Assembly (NCBI GenBank): GCA_935421135.1 | Contig: OW285197.1 | Location: 1,116,001 to 1,180,000 of the forward strand | Length of the DNA: 64,000 nucleotides | Origin: Bugulina stolonifera | Lineage: Eukaryota; Bryozoa; Gymnolaemata; Cheilostomatida; Bugulidae | Direction: 5' to 3' | Part shown: in pieces, positions 45,348 through 56,724 of the stretch | Layout of the letters: the number at the start of each line of letters is the position of its first letter | Position numbering within the stretch: position 1 is the first letter of the stretch | Made by a program: the position numbers and the translations under genes | The notes under the pieces: generated by a model | Seen by the model: the letters and a program-made list of their open reading frames with translations, nothing else | The model's database searches: none | Told to the model about the DNA's origin: nothing

Positions 45348-46217
45348 ATAAAATGATAATAATGTAACTGACCTTTTGTTCTCCTTTGCTTGCTTTGTAT
45401 AATATTGTATGAGTAGGCACTTTTAAATTTAGAAGATTTATAGAAATATGTATGTTAGCAAAAATTAGTGCAACTTGCTCTGTAGATGTTCAAAAACACA
45501 CTGCCCAGGAAAATCAGTCTTTCTACCAGAACAAAAAAGAGCATCATAGTCTAAAAATACTTGCATCATTTTCATCCCATTGGCCAAAATAATTGCACCA
45601 TCGTTTCCAGCCAATCCCAAAAGATGGCCCTTTAGTCAGCTCTTGTGGATTCATCACCCCAGCCTTCCTGTTGATGCAAGCAGTTGAATCATATCTTTTG
45701 GGTAGCAGTCAGATGTTTGACACTATTTGTTTTGTTTACTTCTAAACTGATTGCAATATGCTGTGTGGTATGCGCATATAGTATAGTATTATCTATTATG
45801 TATAGCAATAATAAGAGGAGGTATATGACAATACTGGGTTCTACTACAATTATAATATAATTGTAAATTAGTAAGGAAAATGGATTAAATAATTATCAGG
45901 AAAAAGTATTGGACAGTTACCAAAGGATGAAATATAATACGTAGAAAAAAGAATCAATTTGCATGGCTTACAGGGTAAAGTTATAATAACAGTGTTAATA
46001 TATGATAATAATATATTATTATTAGTTTTATCTAGAAATCACACGGTGTATTCGTTCACAGTACAGTGTTCACTCAGCAAGGGATTGAAGTACGCTGACA
46101 GAGCTAGTGAACTGGTCCTTGGTATCTGTCACTCGTTCTAGTATCTAATCCCTGATCCCTGGTGCCTAATTAGTAGTTTGTGAGTAGTTTGTTCTCCGCT
46201 TGCTAACCCTTTCTGTT
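45348..46217. other. Unassigned interval
   Basis: No domain recognised. The LTR of Gypsy element 3 might be in the right part, but no border was found. Confidence 0.4.
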
Positions 46218-46658
46218 CTACAGTGTAGTTACATACTCTTGGGGACTGGTGTTCTCAGTCCCAGAGGTGCTGGGATTGTTAGCCTGACACCCTGTTGTTG
46301 TGCCTTCATTTGGCTTGGCGGCCTCTATGGTGTCCTGTGTAATCTGGCTCTCTATGACTGTTTGTGATTCACTAAAATCATTAGTGGTGGTATTACTAGC
46401 AGCATTATTACCAGTGGTGTTAGTCCTAGCAGCATTGTCATTAGAATCATTGTCGCTAGCAGTTGTTAAGAGTACTGAAGGCTCATCCACAGGTATATGG
46501 TCTACTTCAGATAAGTCCTCCATTTCTCCACCCTGAGACTCACCTAACTGGAGCTCCAGATTAGAGGGTGATGGTGAAACATCACTCTCCAATCCTGTCT
46601 CCGACCTGTGTAACAGAAACAAGTGTTTACGGTTACGCCTAAGTTCTCTGGAATTCAC
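46218..46658 (-). pseudogene. C-terminal tail ORF of Gypsy element 3
   Basis: The start RNRKHLFLLHR resembles the Arg/Lys-rich end of Gypsy integrase. It is followed by a Thr/Asn/Ser-rich, low-complexity, acidic tail ending SPQEYVTTL. No fold was recognised. Confidence 0.55.
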
Positions 46659-46853
46659 TCTAACCCAATAGCTATCGGGTTTGTATCTTGTCTAATAACA
46701 ATACCTTCTCTACCTATGTCACTCGGAGCTTTAACCCACACTTTGCTCCCGATGTTTAAATCTGGCAACCTCTTATATTACTTAGCATTAGATTTACTTG
46801 TTATTCACCTCAATTTCTTCAAATTCGCTCGAATCAATCGGATCACCCTGACT

Positions 46854-47240
46854 CTAACAGAGTAGTCTATATGCTAACAGAGCCTCCATCTTGTTTCCTG
46901 AGTTGACCCACAATCCTTTAACAATCCCTACGACTCGTTCCACGAGACCGTTCGATTGTGGATACCTAGGGCTACTCGTGGCGCGAGCAAATCTCCAACT
47001 ATCCGCAAAAGACCGGAACTTTACAGAAGCAAAACAGCTACCATTATCGCTCCTAAGTCTCTTAGGAGTCCCCAGACGTGAAACTATAGATTTCAATTCA
47101 CTAATAACATTGCTCGCCGTTTGAGAGTTCAGCTATGCAGTTTCTATCCATTTAGAATAGTAATCAATTGCAATCAGATATAACTTTCCCTCAAACATAA
47201 ATATATCAGTTCCAAGTTCCACCTATGGTGCTGTAGGTAA
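46854..47240 (-). pseudogene. Integrase core of Gypsy element 3
   Basis: KRLRSDNGSCFASVKF holds the second catalytic Asp and SPRYPQSNGLVERVVG the Glu. Upstream sequence to about 47240 is readable in pieces (YYSKWIETA-like end). Confidence 0.8.
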
Positions 47241-47374
47241 GGTAATACCTACAGTAGGTTAGTGTTTTATGGCACTACTCTTTATACAAGACTCACATGT
47301 AGAAACATAGTTATGAATGTCACTACTAACACAAAGCCACAAAAATAATTGTCTCGCTATTCTCTGGTACTTGA

Positions 47375-48660
47375 CTATGCCTTGGTGACCAATGTACGCG
47401 TACATAATATACAGCTACTAGTAACATCATCTATTTTGATTGCACCTAGAAACTCTTGTTCTCTGACACCGCCTATAAGCTTCTCTTCAACAATATTCAC
47501 TATGTAACATTCTACTAGAGCGTAATTGTAAATAGCTTCATCAGTAATCCCTTGTGCGCAAAGCCTACTTAATGCATCCACTAAGTACATTCTCTACCTG
47601 GAGTGTGGAATATACTGTACTCTAACCTCATTAGTCTTAACTTAAATCTCTGTACTCTCAAAGGTAAATAATATAAATCTTTTTCTCCTAGGAGTGAGAC
47701 CAATGGTTTGTGATCTGTCTCAATCTCAAACTGTCACCCATTAAATAGAAATCAAATTTCTCGCATGCCCATGTTATAGCCAGAGACTCTTTTTCAATCA
47801 TCGCAAACCTTCACTCAGCTTGTCTTTGTAACAACATACATATGTAGCTCCAATCGCAGATTTACTGCCATCTGCTGAAACTCTGTTTTCTATTCAAGTC
47901 AACAGAACACAATATACTGGTGTGCTTGACAGCTCTTGCTTTATCTTGTTAAAAGAGTTCTGTTGATCAACACCCCAATACCACAGACTTTTTCCGCCTA
48001 TCACATTGTAAATGGGAACACTCAATTCAGCGAGGTTTTTACTGAATTTACCTAGGTAATTAACTATTCCCATGAACCTGCATGCCTCCTTTTTGTTATT
48101 AGGAGGCAAGATCTCTGAAATAGCTTCAACTCTCTCTGGGTCTGTCTTAATGCCTTTTCCACTAATTACATGTCTTCAAAACTTCACTGAGGAGCACCCA
48201 AACACACATTTGCTTTTTTTGAGAGTTACTCCCGCACGTTGAATTCTACTCAACACTTTTTTCAACCTGAACCAATATTGGTATCATCTTTACCATAAAC
48301 CTGGACATCGTCTATCAAACATGCAACACCTTCTACACCATGAAGAATCTTTTCCATGGCTCTCTGATAGAACTTAGGCGCAGAACTAATGCCACATGGG
48401 ATTCTTTTGAAGCAAAATCTACCCAAAAGTGAAATAAAGGTAGTGAGCAGTTTACACTTCTCATCTAATTTTACTTGCCAGAATCCACTGTTTGCATCCA
48501 ACTTGGAAAATATTTTTTCTTCAGATAAACTAGACAACATATCACTAACCCTAAGGAGAGGATAATTTTCCCTTCTAACTCCCTTGTTTAGTCTAGTTAA
48601 ATCTACACAACATAATCTAATTGCTCCGTTAGGTTTAGGGGTTGTAGTTAAGCCTGAACA
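47375..48660 (-). pseudogene. Reverse transcriptase and RNase H of Gypsy element 3
   Basis: RT segment 48262-48540 has IFSKLDANSGFWQVKL, CGISSAPKFYQRAM and CLIDDVQVYG (xxDD). Segment 47894-48109 has FMGIVNYLGKFSKNLAELS. Segment 47375-47590 has VDALSRL, the end of the RNase H/tether. Several stops separate them. Confidence 0.85.
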
Positions 48661-49603
48661 TCAATCTTTCGGTTGTTCGACAGGTTTGATAACCCTCATC
48701 TCTACCTTTTTATATATTTCAACGTTAGCTTTTTCTATAAGACCTGCTGCAATTACTCTAGGTCTCGTTTGATGGTAGGGTTCAACCTCCTTTTCAATTT
48801 GACTGAAAATATCCCAGTCCTTTGAAAAGTTCCGGAAACTCCACAAAGGGATCAAAGGCTTTGGCACACTGATTCTACTATAGCTAACAAGTTAAGCTTT
48901 CTAATTTCTGAAATACCAAGCAAAATTCTGTTAGCACTTTTGACTACTGATATGCAAGTTGAAATAGATATAAACCTATTCCTGATCTCTACATTCGCTT
49001 CACTTAAGGCTGACAACTTATGACCTCCAGCCCCTATTAAGATTTTAGATTGAGGCTGTAACTTCATACCAATATCCCTAGATGAGTTATCTATAAGGAC
49101 TGTTACATCAGCACCCGTATCTAGTGTAAATCATACATTATAACCATTTACTTTCAAGATAGTTCTGTATTCCCCATCTAGTCATTGATCACTATTACTA
49201 GAACTATGTTCCTAAACATGCCTCACAAATTTTACTCTACGATTAGGACTTCTACTCTCCTCTCAAAGGTACTCTTCCTGGTGAGGAGTAGACCTTTTTT
49301 TATCCCTCCCTCTTGGACTCCTACTCTGTCTACAATAAAAATACCTACCATTGTATTCAGGGCTACTGCTATAATTCTTAGGCCAGGGCTTGGTCCTGCA
49401 GTCTCTAGGCTGGTGGCCTTTCTCTTTGTATTTAAAGCAAATAACTCTAGGGCTAAACCTTGCAACAGGGTTTTTTCTGTTGCATTCATAACATCTCCCC
49501 TGATCCCTTCTATCTGGAGTAATACTACGTCTGTAATTATTTCTAGAGTTAGACCTAGAACTATATTTATTCCTCCTGTCATTATTTCTCTACATGGGTA
49601 CAT
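48661..49603 (-). pseudogene. Gag zinc knuckle and protease of Gypsy element 3
   Basis: Near 49420-49500 a minus-strand frame reads CFKYKEKGHQPRDC, the zinc knuckle. Segment 48852-49067 has NRILLGISEIRKLNLL, the end of a retropepsin. The protease active site near 49100-49130 is readable as DTGADVTV but in another frame. Confidence 0.7.
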
Positions 49604-49662
49604 GTGTATACACCTATCCTACACACATGGGTACATGTGTATACACCTATTCTACACAGACC
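49594..49662. repeat. 35-bp minisatellite, two copies, shared with the tubulin intron
   Basis: GTACATGTGTATACACCTAT followed by (C/T)CTACACA occurs twice. The units match the array at 26640-27150, 22 kb away. It replaces the 5' end of Gypsy element 3. Confidence 0.85.
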
Positions 49663-50167
49663 TGAATACCTACGGGTTGGTTTACAAACGTAACATTGTT
49701 ACACAGTCATGTGAAATAATTAATAACAATCACAGATGTCTTCCAGTCTTTGGTACTCTTACTTTACTTTTGAAAATTGCTGTTTGTTTACTCTTACTCT
49801 ACTTTTGACCTGCTTCATCTGATTACTTGACTTGAAGTAACTTTTTGTCAATCTAGAACATGACTGTGCTCTTATGTCATTCTTTACGTCAATATTTGTC
49901 TGCTTGGCAATGTCTGGTATAAAACCAAAAAAATATAAAAGGTTTTGAAAACTTTTATTTTGTTATGTTCTTTCAGCTCTAAACATGTTTTATTGGGCAC
50001 TTTGAAATTTGCCATTAATACAATTTTATATTATAAAATGCCGTCTGTTTTGTAAAACTTTCATTGAAGTGGAAGAATGTGCGGAATTTGATGATCTCAC
50101 CAAATAATTGTGGAAGTCAATATTTTTCATTTCACATCTGCAGACTAAAGTCGCTATTATAATAACA
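49663..50167. other. Flank of the tail-anchored-protein gene, nothing recognised
   Basis: AT-rich, probably containing the promoter of the downstream gene; no motif was assigned. Confidence 0.4.
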
Positions 50168-53100
50168 ATGACAACATTTCTTTACCATCCTGGTAAGTTG
50201 GCACGCTGGGCTTCTAGTCGTTGGTCAAGCCACTGACTTTCATGCAAGCTGAACTTGACTGTATTTATTTAAGTAACTACCTATTCTGGGTTTTCAGGGT
50301 TTTCAGCTCAGTACAGAGTTGTGGTAAAATGTGGTGATCCAAAGTGTAATGGTACAAAAGTACGAGACATGGATATGGTTAACTAATAGTTTGCTAATAC
50401 AATATTACTTTTTTACCAAGTTCAATCCCCTCGTTAAATTAAAATCACAGTAGCAGCCACAAAGTTTTTCGCTACTGCTATTAACAGTGAGCCAGTGCTA
50501 GTTATTTATTACATAATAGGTGATTTAGATATTTCCAACTATGTTTGTCTGTTAATACCAATATGTCATTGATGTACTTTAGACGATGCTAAATATATCT
50601 CCGATAGGATTAAAACTAAACTTCTAGGTCCCACTCTGTCTGGGACACGGTTTCGAATGGGTAATCCTAAAGGTGAGTAGGGTACACAGTGAATATTAGT
50701 GACATGTTTTTATTCTTTCACTTTGTTTTATATTTTGTAGTTTCTTCCTCATCATTTTTTCACTAGTTTAGCTTCAACATTTTGTATAATATGCAAGTAT
50801 AACGTCGTTGTCCACTTTTGTCACTCCTTCACAGTCTACTCTACGTACTGTCTTTATCTCCATCTACTCTATATACTGTCTCTATCTACATCTACTCTAT
50901 ATACTGTCTATATCTACATCTACTCTATATACTGTCTATATCTCCATCTACTCTATATACTGTCTCTATCTACATCTACTCTATATACTGTCTATATCTA
51001 CATCTACTCTATATACTGTCCATATCTACATCTGCTCTATATACTGTCTGTATCTACATCTACTCTATATACTGTCTCTATCTACATCTACTCTATATAC
51101 TGTCTATATCTCCATCTACTCTATATACTGTCTCTATCTCCATCTACTCTATATACTGTCTCTATCTCCATCTACTCTATATACTGTCTATATCTCCATA
51201 TACTGTTTCTATTATTTTTATATACAACAAGCTACCATGTTTACTATTTCAGAGCTGTATGCTGAAGCACTAGCTCGTACTACTGTGAACAGTTTAAATG
51301 ATGCATATTATAAAAATGAAACATATCAAGAGGCACAAAGTGAGTTCTAGCATGTTGTCAGAGCCTTCTCCCAGCTTCAAGTTTCTCTCATAGTAACTGA
51401 ATTATCATGTGGGATCAAAATGGTCTGATTTTTCCTTATTCACAATACTTAGATGTTGACTTTAACTTTGCCACGTATCCATCAACATAAATATTCTTCT
51501 TTCATCTTATTATTTAGTCTATGTTGCACCTGTGCAACATGGGGCCTCACAGGGTTAATTAAATATTCTTCTTTCATCTAATTATCAATTAGTTAAAATC
51601 ACACTAGTTTCTGTAATGTAGTATACAAGTAGATAGTGGAGTGTTTATGCAACATTCACACTGCCGTTTATACCAATGTTGTTGGCTATTACTATACTAT
51701 AGCTGGCACGTGTTAGTTAGTGGCCGGGTTTAAAGTTCAGCTTGTTGAACTCGTTGACCCCTACCACTAGCTGGAGCATGTCACTATATAATGTAGTTGT
51801 GGTTAGCGGCTAGTAGTTGATATAAACAGCAGTGTGAATGTTGCATTAGTGTCTGTTTTACTCCTACTTGAAGGATCATTGCAAAACCTTGGATTTGGAA
51901 GGATTAAAGTCAAGCTGACCACTGCTCCTCAGCTGTGTGAGTAGATTATACAGTACTATCATGACAATTGGTCTGTCTGTCTGCTTGTGTATATGTGTAG
52001 GTGTCTGCCTGTGTGTATGTACATGTATATTATTAGTGTTCGTGACTTGATGGTAGATTATTAGTAAGTTGCACTAACCTCCATGGTCCTCTCTATCTAC
52101 TTCTCTAGACTAGTTTAATACTAATGTGACTTCCCTGGAGTGAGTGACAGTCTTTCTCTGTCTCACTACTAGATACATAGTATTATATAATAAGCACACA
52201 GTCATGTGACCATCTTTTACCTATCACAGCAGCAGGAGAACATGTTCGCCTGCTGCTGTGATAGGTAAAAGGTGGTCACATGACTGTGTGCTTATTGAAT
52301 GCATAGATAAAAGGACACTATTGTTCAGTGAACATACAATAAGGGTATGTCAGCCTATCGTGACACCCTTATGTAATTATATTGTTATAATGCCATTTCT
52401 AGCACCGGTACTGGTGGAGATGCCCTCCACCAGCATAACAGAGGAGCAGTGGTGGCTGCCTAAAGTTTTCAAGGTCGCAGACCTTTCTTTCTGCACTAAA
52501 GAGATTCGTAAGTTTATATGCATTTACCTAAGTTTATTCTCATGTTGTATTGTAATGGTTTCTGTGATTTGGTGCGGTCGTCCTTGGGCAACTATCGACC
52601 CAGAAATGAAGTGCCTATGAGTGGTAATAGGACTTTGCATTACATGAAAGATCGAGCGGTCTCAGTAGCCCAATAACTACCAGAGACGACCCATCTGGTC
52701 CCAAGTCTGACCTTCAGACTATACGTTGAAAGAGAGTGATCCGACCTAGTAGGCGGTTCGCTAAGCGAATGACCTGACAAAAGGAAGTGAAAGTCTCTGT
52801 ATTAAGCATAGATGTGTCTTTATTGAAAGCCAAGTGAAGACTGAGACAATGAACAGTAAAACAGTGCCCTTTATATAGTATAAGGACTTCCGGCCGACGT
52901 AGTGTCGGGAAAAGACGACGTGAGGTCGTCCAGAAGTTGCGCAACAAGATGGCCGCCGGAAGCCCGACGGCCGACCCAAAATAGGTCGGGTTATACAAAA
53001 GTTGCTTATAATGGTCCAATTCATGTACAAAATGAATATCAATGGATTCTGAGAGGTCGGGCCTCTGTACATGGGTATAAAAGGCATTAAAAGACTTAGT

Positions 53101-54706
53101 AATAATCATACAAGTATATATAATAACATATAGTAAAGTACAAGCAGATATATACATGTACATGTATATGCACACAATAATGAGTGTCAGGTGTAGGAGA
53201 CGACTGTGCGTACCATTACAGTATTTCTCCTAGGAAGATGAAAGACATTAATATACCAGATACATATCTACATACTGTATTATACCAGATACATATATAT
53301 ATTATACTGTATTATACCAGATACATATCTATATACTGTATTGTCGAAGAGAATAAGTTTGAGACAGTAGATATCTAACCTGACATACATAGTCCACTAC
53401 ATTATTATATGACTACAAGTTACACTCCAAAAACTACTATGCAGTGTAACACATTGGAAGTTAACTGTCTAACATAATAAACTACATGTTTTCTTAATTC
53501 ATTGGTAACAATACTATTCTATCTTCTTCTTCTTCTTGTTTAACTTTTCCCATCAAATGGGTTCACCATTGCGGAGCTAGTTCCTCCATTTAACACTGTC
53601 TTGTGTGTCTTCTTGTACCAATCCTGCTGTTGCCATATCACTTTCAAGGAATGTTTCCATCTTCTTCCGGGCCCCCCTCTTTTCTGCTTTCCTTCCTCCA
53701 GTTTTCCCATTATTTTTCTACATACTCTATATCTCTTCTCATCCCATGTCCCAGCCTCCTCAGCCTTAGCTCCCTCACCTCACCACTTAGTTCACCAACT
53801 TTCACACGTTTTCTGATACTTTCATATATTGTTCTGTCTATTTTTGTTATGCAACATTCACACTGCTGTTTATACCAACTACTAGCGGCGAGTGGCCAAC
53901 GCTAACCACTATGTAGTTAGCTATTACTATACTATAGCTGGCACATGTTAGTTAGCAGCGGGTTTAAAGTTCAGCTTGTTAAACTCGTTGACCCCTACCG
54001 CTCACTGGAGCATGTCACTATATAATGTAGTTGTGGTTAGCGGCTAGTAGTTGGTATAAACGGCAGTGCGAATGTTGCATTAGTCCCACTGACCAGACCA
54101 CCTCAGCATTCTCATCTCTGCTACTAGTAATTTCTCTTCTTGTTCCCATTGTTACCCCCACAGTCTCCATTTCATATAGCATTAACATTATCTACAGTAA
54201 AACAATGTACAATGAGTGCGAGCAAAACTGCTACATACTTTAATGTTTACATTGTAGCACCAGTTCCAGTGGAGAGAGCAGTGGGCCCCAGTACCCACAA
54301 AGGCCAACCCATATCTCCTACAATATCAGAGAGACGAGTCGAGCAAGGGCCGACAGTAAGCCACTGCTATTGGAATTTATATGTTCTTACTTCATCCTCA
54401 GTTTGACACTGTATTAGTTAGTGTAAAATACAGTTTGCTATTCTAGCACCAGTCAAGTTAAACACTCCTCTGGCCTCTACGTCATGTAAATGCAGTGTGT
54501 GGTATGTTGGCTCTGGTAAGAGATAGTGATATTTACTCGAACTGCTATACAACATTACATGTACAGTGACAGTCTATTATACTATACAATCTCACAAGTT
54601 TACTTTATTTAAATCATTGTAGAGCAAGATCCCGTGGGTTGTCGGGGCATGCATAGGGGTGGGTGCTGCCTATGCAGCTTATAAACTGTATAAGAACTTC
54701 TGCTAG
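50168..54706 (+). CDS. Predicted eight-exon gene, tail-anchored protein of about 201 residues
   Basis: Exons 50168-50192, 50298-50351, 50583-50672, 51253-51339, 51874-51936, 52403-52507, 54258-54355 and 54623-54706 join in frame with GT/AG borders. Introns 1-6 are all phase 1, which supports the model; intron 7 is phase 0. Readable parts include DDAKYISDRIKTKLLGPT, LYAEALARTTVNSLNDAYY, SLQNLGFGRIKVKLTTAP and EEQWWLPKVFKVADLSFC. The last exon encodes IPWVVGACIGVGAAYAAYKL then YKNFC and the stop, a single hydrophobic segment at the very C-terminus. A tail-anchored membrane protein is inferred. I do not recognise the family. The start codon and first two small exons are the least certain. Confidence 0.6.
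50833..51215. repeat. 28-bp minisatellite in intron 3 of the tail-anchored gene
   Basis: Units TCTACTCTATATACTGTCTA plus TATCTACA, about 14 copies with T/C variants. The long ORFs over it come from the repeat period. Confidence 0.95.
51648..51845. mobile_element. Harbinger-type MITE, copy a
   Basis: The ends TGCAACATTCACACTGCCGT and the inverse form are terminal inverted repeats. TTA duplications lie at 51645-51647 and 51846-51848; 3-bp TWA targets are typical of PIF/Harbinger. 198 bp, in intron 4, ending about 30 bp before the next exon. Confidence 0.85.
52189..52296. repeat. Hairpin with 48-bp arms
   Basis: AATAAGCACACAGTCATGTG and the following bases pair with the inverse at 52249-52296, with one mismatch. 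The 12-base loop itself contains the palindrome GAACATGTTC. It lies in intron 5, about 100 bp before exon 6. Confidence 0.95.
52620..53215 (-). repeat. LTR-like segment in intron 6
   Basis: On the minus strand there is a TATA-like ACTATATAAAGGGCAC (about 52868-52883) and, about 60 bp on, AATAAAGACACATC (about 52811-52824). This resembles an LTR promoter and polyadenylation signal. Its GC content is higher than its surroundings. Exact borders and a target duplication were not found. Confidence 0.45.
53255..53345. repeat. 36-bp-type short tandem repeat, three copies
   Basis: CTGTATTATACCAGATACAT units in tandem with small length changes. Confidence 0.8.
53522..54170 (-). pseudogene. RTE-like LINE 3' fragment, split by a MITE
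   Basis: On the minus strand 54085-54170 reads AEMRMLRWSGQWD. 53545-53835 reads RVKVGELSGEVRELRLRRLG and, in a shifted frame, RNGEPI. This is the C-terminal end of a non-LTR reverse transcriptase. A (GAA)n tail follows on the minus strand at 53522-53545. The Harbinger-type MITE copy b sits between the two parts. Confidence 0.7.
53850..54079. mobile_element. Harbinger-type MITE, copy b
   Basis: 230 bp with the same terminal repeats as copy a (TGCAACATTCACACTG...). TTA lies at 53847-53849 and 54080-54082. Its inverted repeats extend at least 40 bp. It is inserted in the RTE-like fragment within intron 6. Confidence 0.88.
54447..54515 (+). other. Possible alternative exon of the tail-anchored gene
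   Basis: Acceptor TTCTAG and donor GTAAGAG bound 69 bp that start in the same phase-1 style (CACCAGT) as exons 6 and 7. It would encode PVKLNTPLASTSCKCSVWYV and GSG. It does not fit in phase between exons 7 and 8, so it is an alternative to exon 7 or a remnant. Confidence 0.3.
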
Positions 54707-54960
54707 GGTTAGTATTCCTATTATTTCTGTTACCTTCTGTATTTACATGTGCTTATATTCATAGTTATAATATGAACAATTCAAATATGAAATATTTTGT
54801 TGAGGTCTCTTCTCAAAATTGCAGGCAGTAGCATTAATTATATTTAGTGCCACTACCAACTGTTTGTCCTGAACCCCTGACAGCTACACCATGAACAATT
54901 ATTTGTCTGTTTATTGTGTTACAGCAGCACCCAATGCACAGGTGAAATGTTAACCAATTA
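54707..54960. other. 3' flank of the tail-anchored gene
   Basis: AT-rich; no clear polyadenylation signal recognised. Confidence 0.3.
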
Positions 54961-55715
54961 ACTTGCAGACCCCTACACTGCTCTCTCCACCAATTAGTTC
55001 AATTATCTACACTGCTCTCTCCACCATTTTGTTTAACTATCTACACTGCTCTCTCCACCAATTAGCTCAATTATCTACACTGCTCTCTCCACCAATTAGT
55101 TCAATTATCTACACTGCTCTCTCCACCATTTTGTTTAATTATCTACACTGCTCTCTCCACCAATCAGCTCAATTATCTACATCTGCTCTCTCCACCAATC
55201 AGCTCAATTATCTACACTGCTCTCTCCACCAATCAGCTCAATTATCTACATCTGCTCTCTCCACCAATCAGTTTAATTATCTACATCTGCTCTCTCCACC
55301 AATCAGTTTAATTATCTACACTGCTCTCTCCACCATTCAGCTCAATTATCTACATCTGCTCTCTCCACCATTCAGCTCAATTATCTACACTGCTCTCTCC
55401 ACCAATCAGCTCAATTATCTACATCTGCTCTCTCCACCAATCAGTTTAATTATCTACATCTGCTCTCTCCACCAATCAGTTTAATTATCTACACTGCTCT
55501 CTCCACCATTCAGCTCAATTATCTACATCTGCTCTCTCCACCATTCAGCTCAATTATCTACACTGCTCTCTCCACCAATCAGCTCAATTATCTACATCTG
55601 CTCTCTCCACCAATCAGTTTAATTATCTACATCTGCTCTCTCCACCAATCAGTTTAATTATCTACATCTGCTCTCTCCACCAATCAGCTCAATTATCTAC
55701 ATCTGCTGCTCTCTG
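54961..55715. repeat. 33-34-bp minisatellite, about 22 copies
   Basis: Units TCTACA(TC)TGCTCTCTCCACCA followed by AT(T/C)AG(C/T)T(C/T)AATTA. Two length variants alternate irregularly. Confidence 0.95.
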
Positions 55716-55983
55716 CTGCTCTTATAAAGTTGTTATCAACCGGACTGAATAGAGTGCAAAGATTCCTCATGTGACAATCCGACGATTTTGCGTTGACCAC
55801 AATTATCTACATCTCTTGGAACTTGCACTAGTAAGTATTTGATTTCAGTGTAAACCACTAAATCTTTCTCCATTCAACTTTAAGTGAAGGGAATCTACTT
55901 CAGTGATGCTGTAAGTTGTCTACTCAAGGTATTATTTCAATAGTGGAGGCATAACTCCCTACTAGTTGTCAAATTCACCATAG

Positions 55984-56185
55984 TATATAAAACGTAAGTG
56001 CATACATATGTAATGTGAGTAGTATAGTCAGTGCACTTCTATACAGACACGCACTCATTGACCCCTGTTTTCAACCAATCACAAGCCGGTATTTCCGATT
56101 TCAACCAATCACAGAAGAGCACAAAAATTTTGCACACGACCTTGCCAAGGTCACCCCAAAATCCCCCCTTCTGATTGGTCGAAAA
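55984..56185. promoter_or_regulatory. Promoter-like cluster with CCAAT boxes
   Basis: A TATATAAAA lies at 55984, AACCAATCAC at about 56075 and 56106, and the inverse TGATTGG at about 56171. The same TGATTGG boxes occur upstream of both genes of the divergent pair. Which transcript it drives is uncertain; the GC-rich coding sequence to the right is the nearest candidate. Confidence 0.4.
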
Positions 56186-56385
56186 AACATTTGCACACTT
56201 GACCCCGAACCCGGCCACGACCCCTTCCCTCCCTCCTTCCCACCCTCCTCCCCTCCCCCACCCCCCACTCCTCCCCCGCCACCGCCCTCGTCCCGTCCGC
56301 ACCGCCACCCTCACCGCCGCCACCACCACCGCCGCCGCCATCACCGTCATCACCGCCACCCCTCCTCCACCGCCGCCCACCCTCC

Positions 56386-56566
56386 CCCCGCAACCCCCAC
56401 TCACCCGAACGACCGATCGTTTGAGGCGGTCAAGCCGCGTCCGACCACGTTGCGTGCGGCGCCGACCGTACACGTGGAGGCGACGCCGGTGCCCCGTATC
56501 CACCGGGCCAAGCGACTAGGCCGTGGCGCGCCGCCCATCCCGAGTTACACCGGGGCGGGATTGTAA
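56386..56566 (+). CDS. GC-rich coding 3' end, left copy (Pro/Arg/His-rich protein)
   Basis: The frame ends ATPVPRIHRAKRLGRGAPPI then PSYTGAGL and TAA. It is open back to 56015, but the upstream part overlaps promoter-like motifs and a Pro/His-rich stretch, so the start is unknown. Compared with the right-hand copy, the four differences over this segment are at 56399, 56428, 56431 and 56524. The last three are synonymous in this frame, and the first changes Thr to Pro. That pattern argues for real coding. No known family was recognised. Base composition is very GC- and CpG-rich, unlike its surroundings. Confidence 0.5.
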
Positions 56567-56635
56567 AAGATAAGCTGGTCTGATGGTGGTATTAATGCGA
56601 GGAAGGTTCGGTTCTATGATATACATTGTATTGAC
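56386..56635. repeat. Left arm of 250-bp GC-rich inverted repeat
   Basis: It pairs with 63751-64000 in inverted orientation, with four mismatches by my alignment. The inner edge is sharp (after TTGAC at 56635). The outer edge is unknown because the right arm runs off the window. Confidence 0.93.
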
Positions 56636-56724
56636 GATAAAGGATGAATGAATAAAAGGTTGTGTGCAAGTGTTAGATTTTGCCTGCCAATAGAGTTTAG
56701 TAGGAGTAGGAGTTTAGGTACTTA

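Larger units (their letters stand above)
46218..49603 (-). mobile_element. Gypsy-type element 3, heavily decayed
   Basis: The order on the minus strand is gag zinc knuckle, protease, RT, RNase H, integrase and a tail ORF. It is related to element 1 (both have DANSGFWQ(I/V)KL). No LTRs were identified. Its 5' end is cut by the 35-bp minisatellite at 49594. Confidence 0.8.

Noticed and set aside
50808..51350. ORFs of repeated Ser/Tyr/Leu peptides
   Set aside because: Product of the 28-bp minisatellite; only the last part overlaps a predicted exon, in its own frame.
54963..55484. 173-residue ORF
   Set aside because: Produced by the 33-34-bp satellite.
56039..56503. Gly/Arg-rich minus-strand ORFs over the GC-rich block
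   Set aside because: Low-complexity shadow of the C-rich strand. The synonymous differences between repeat copies favour the plus-strand frame.
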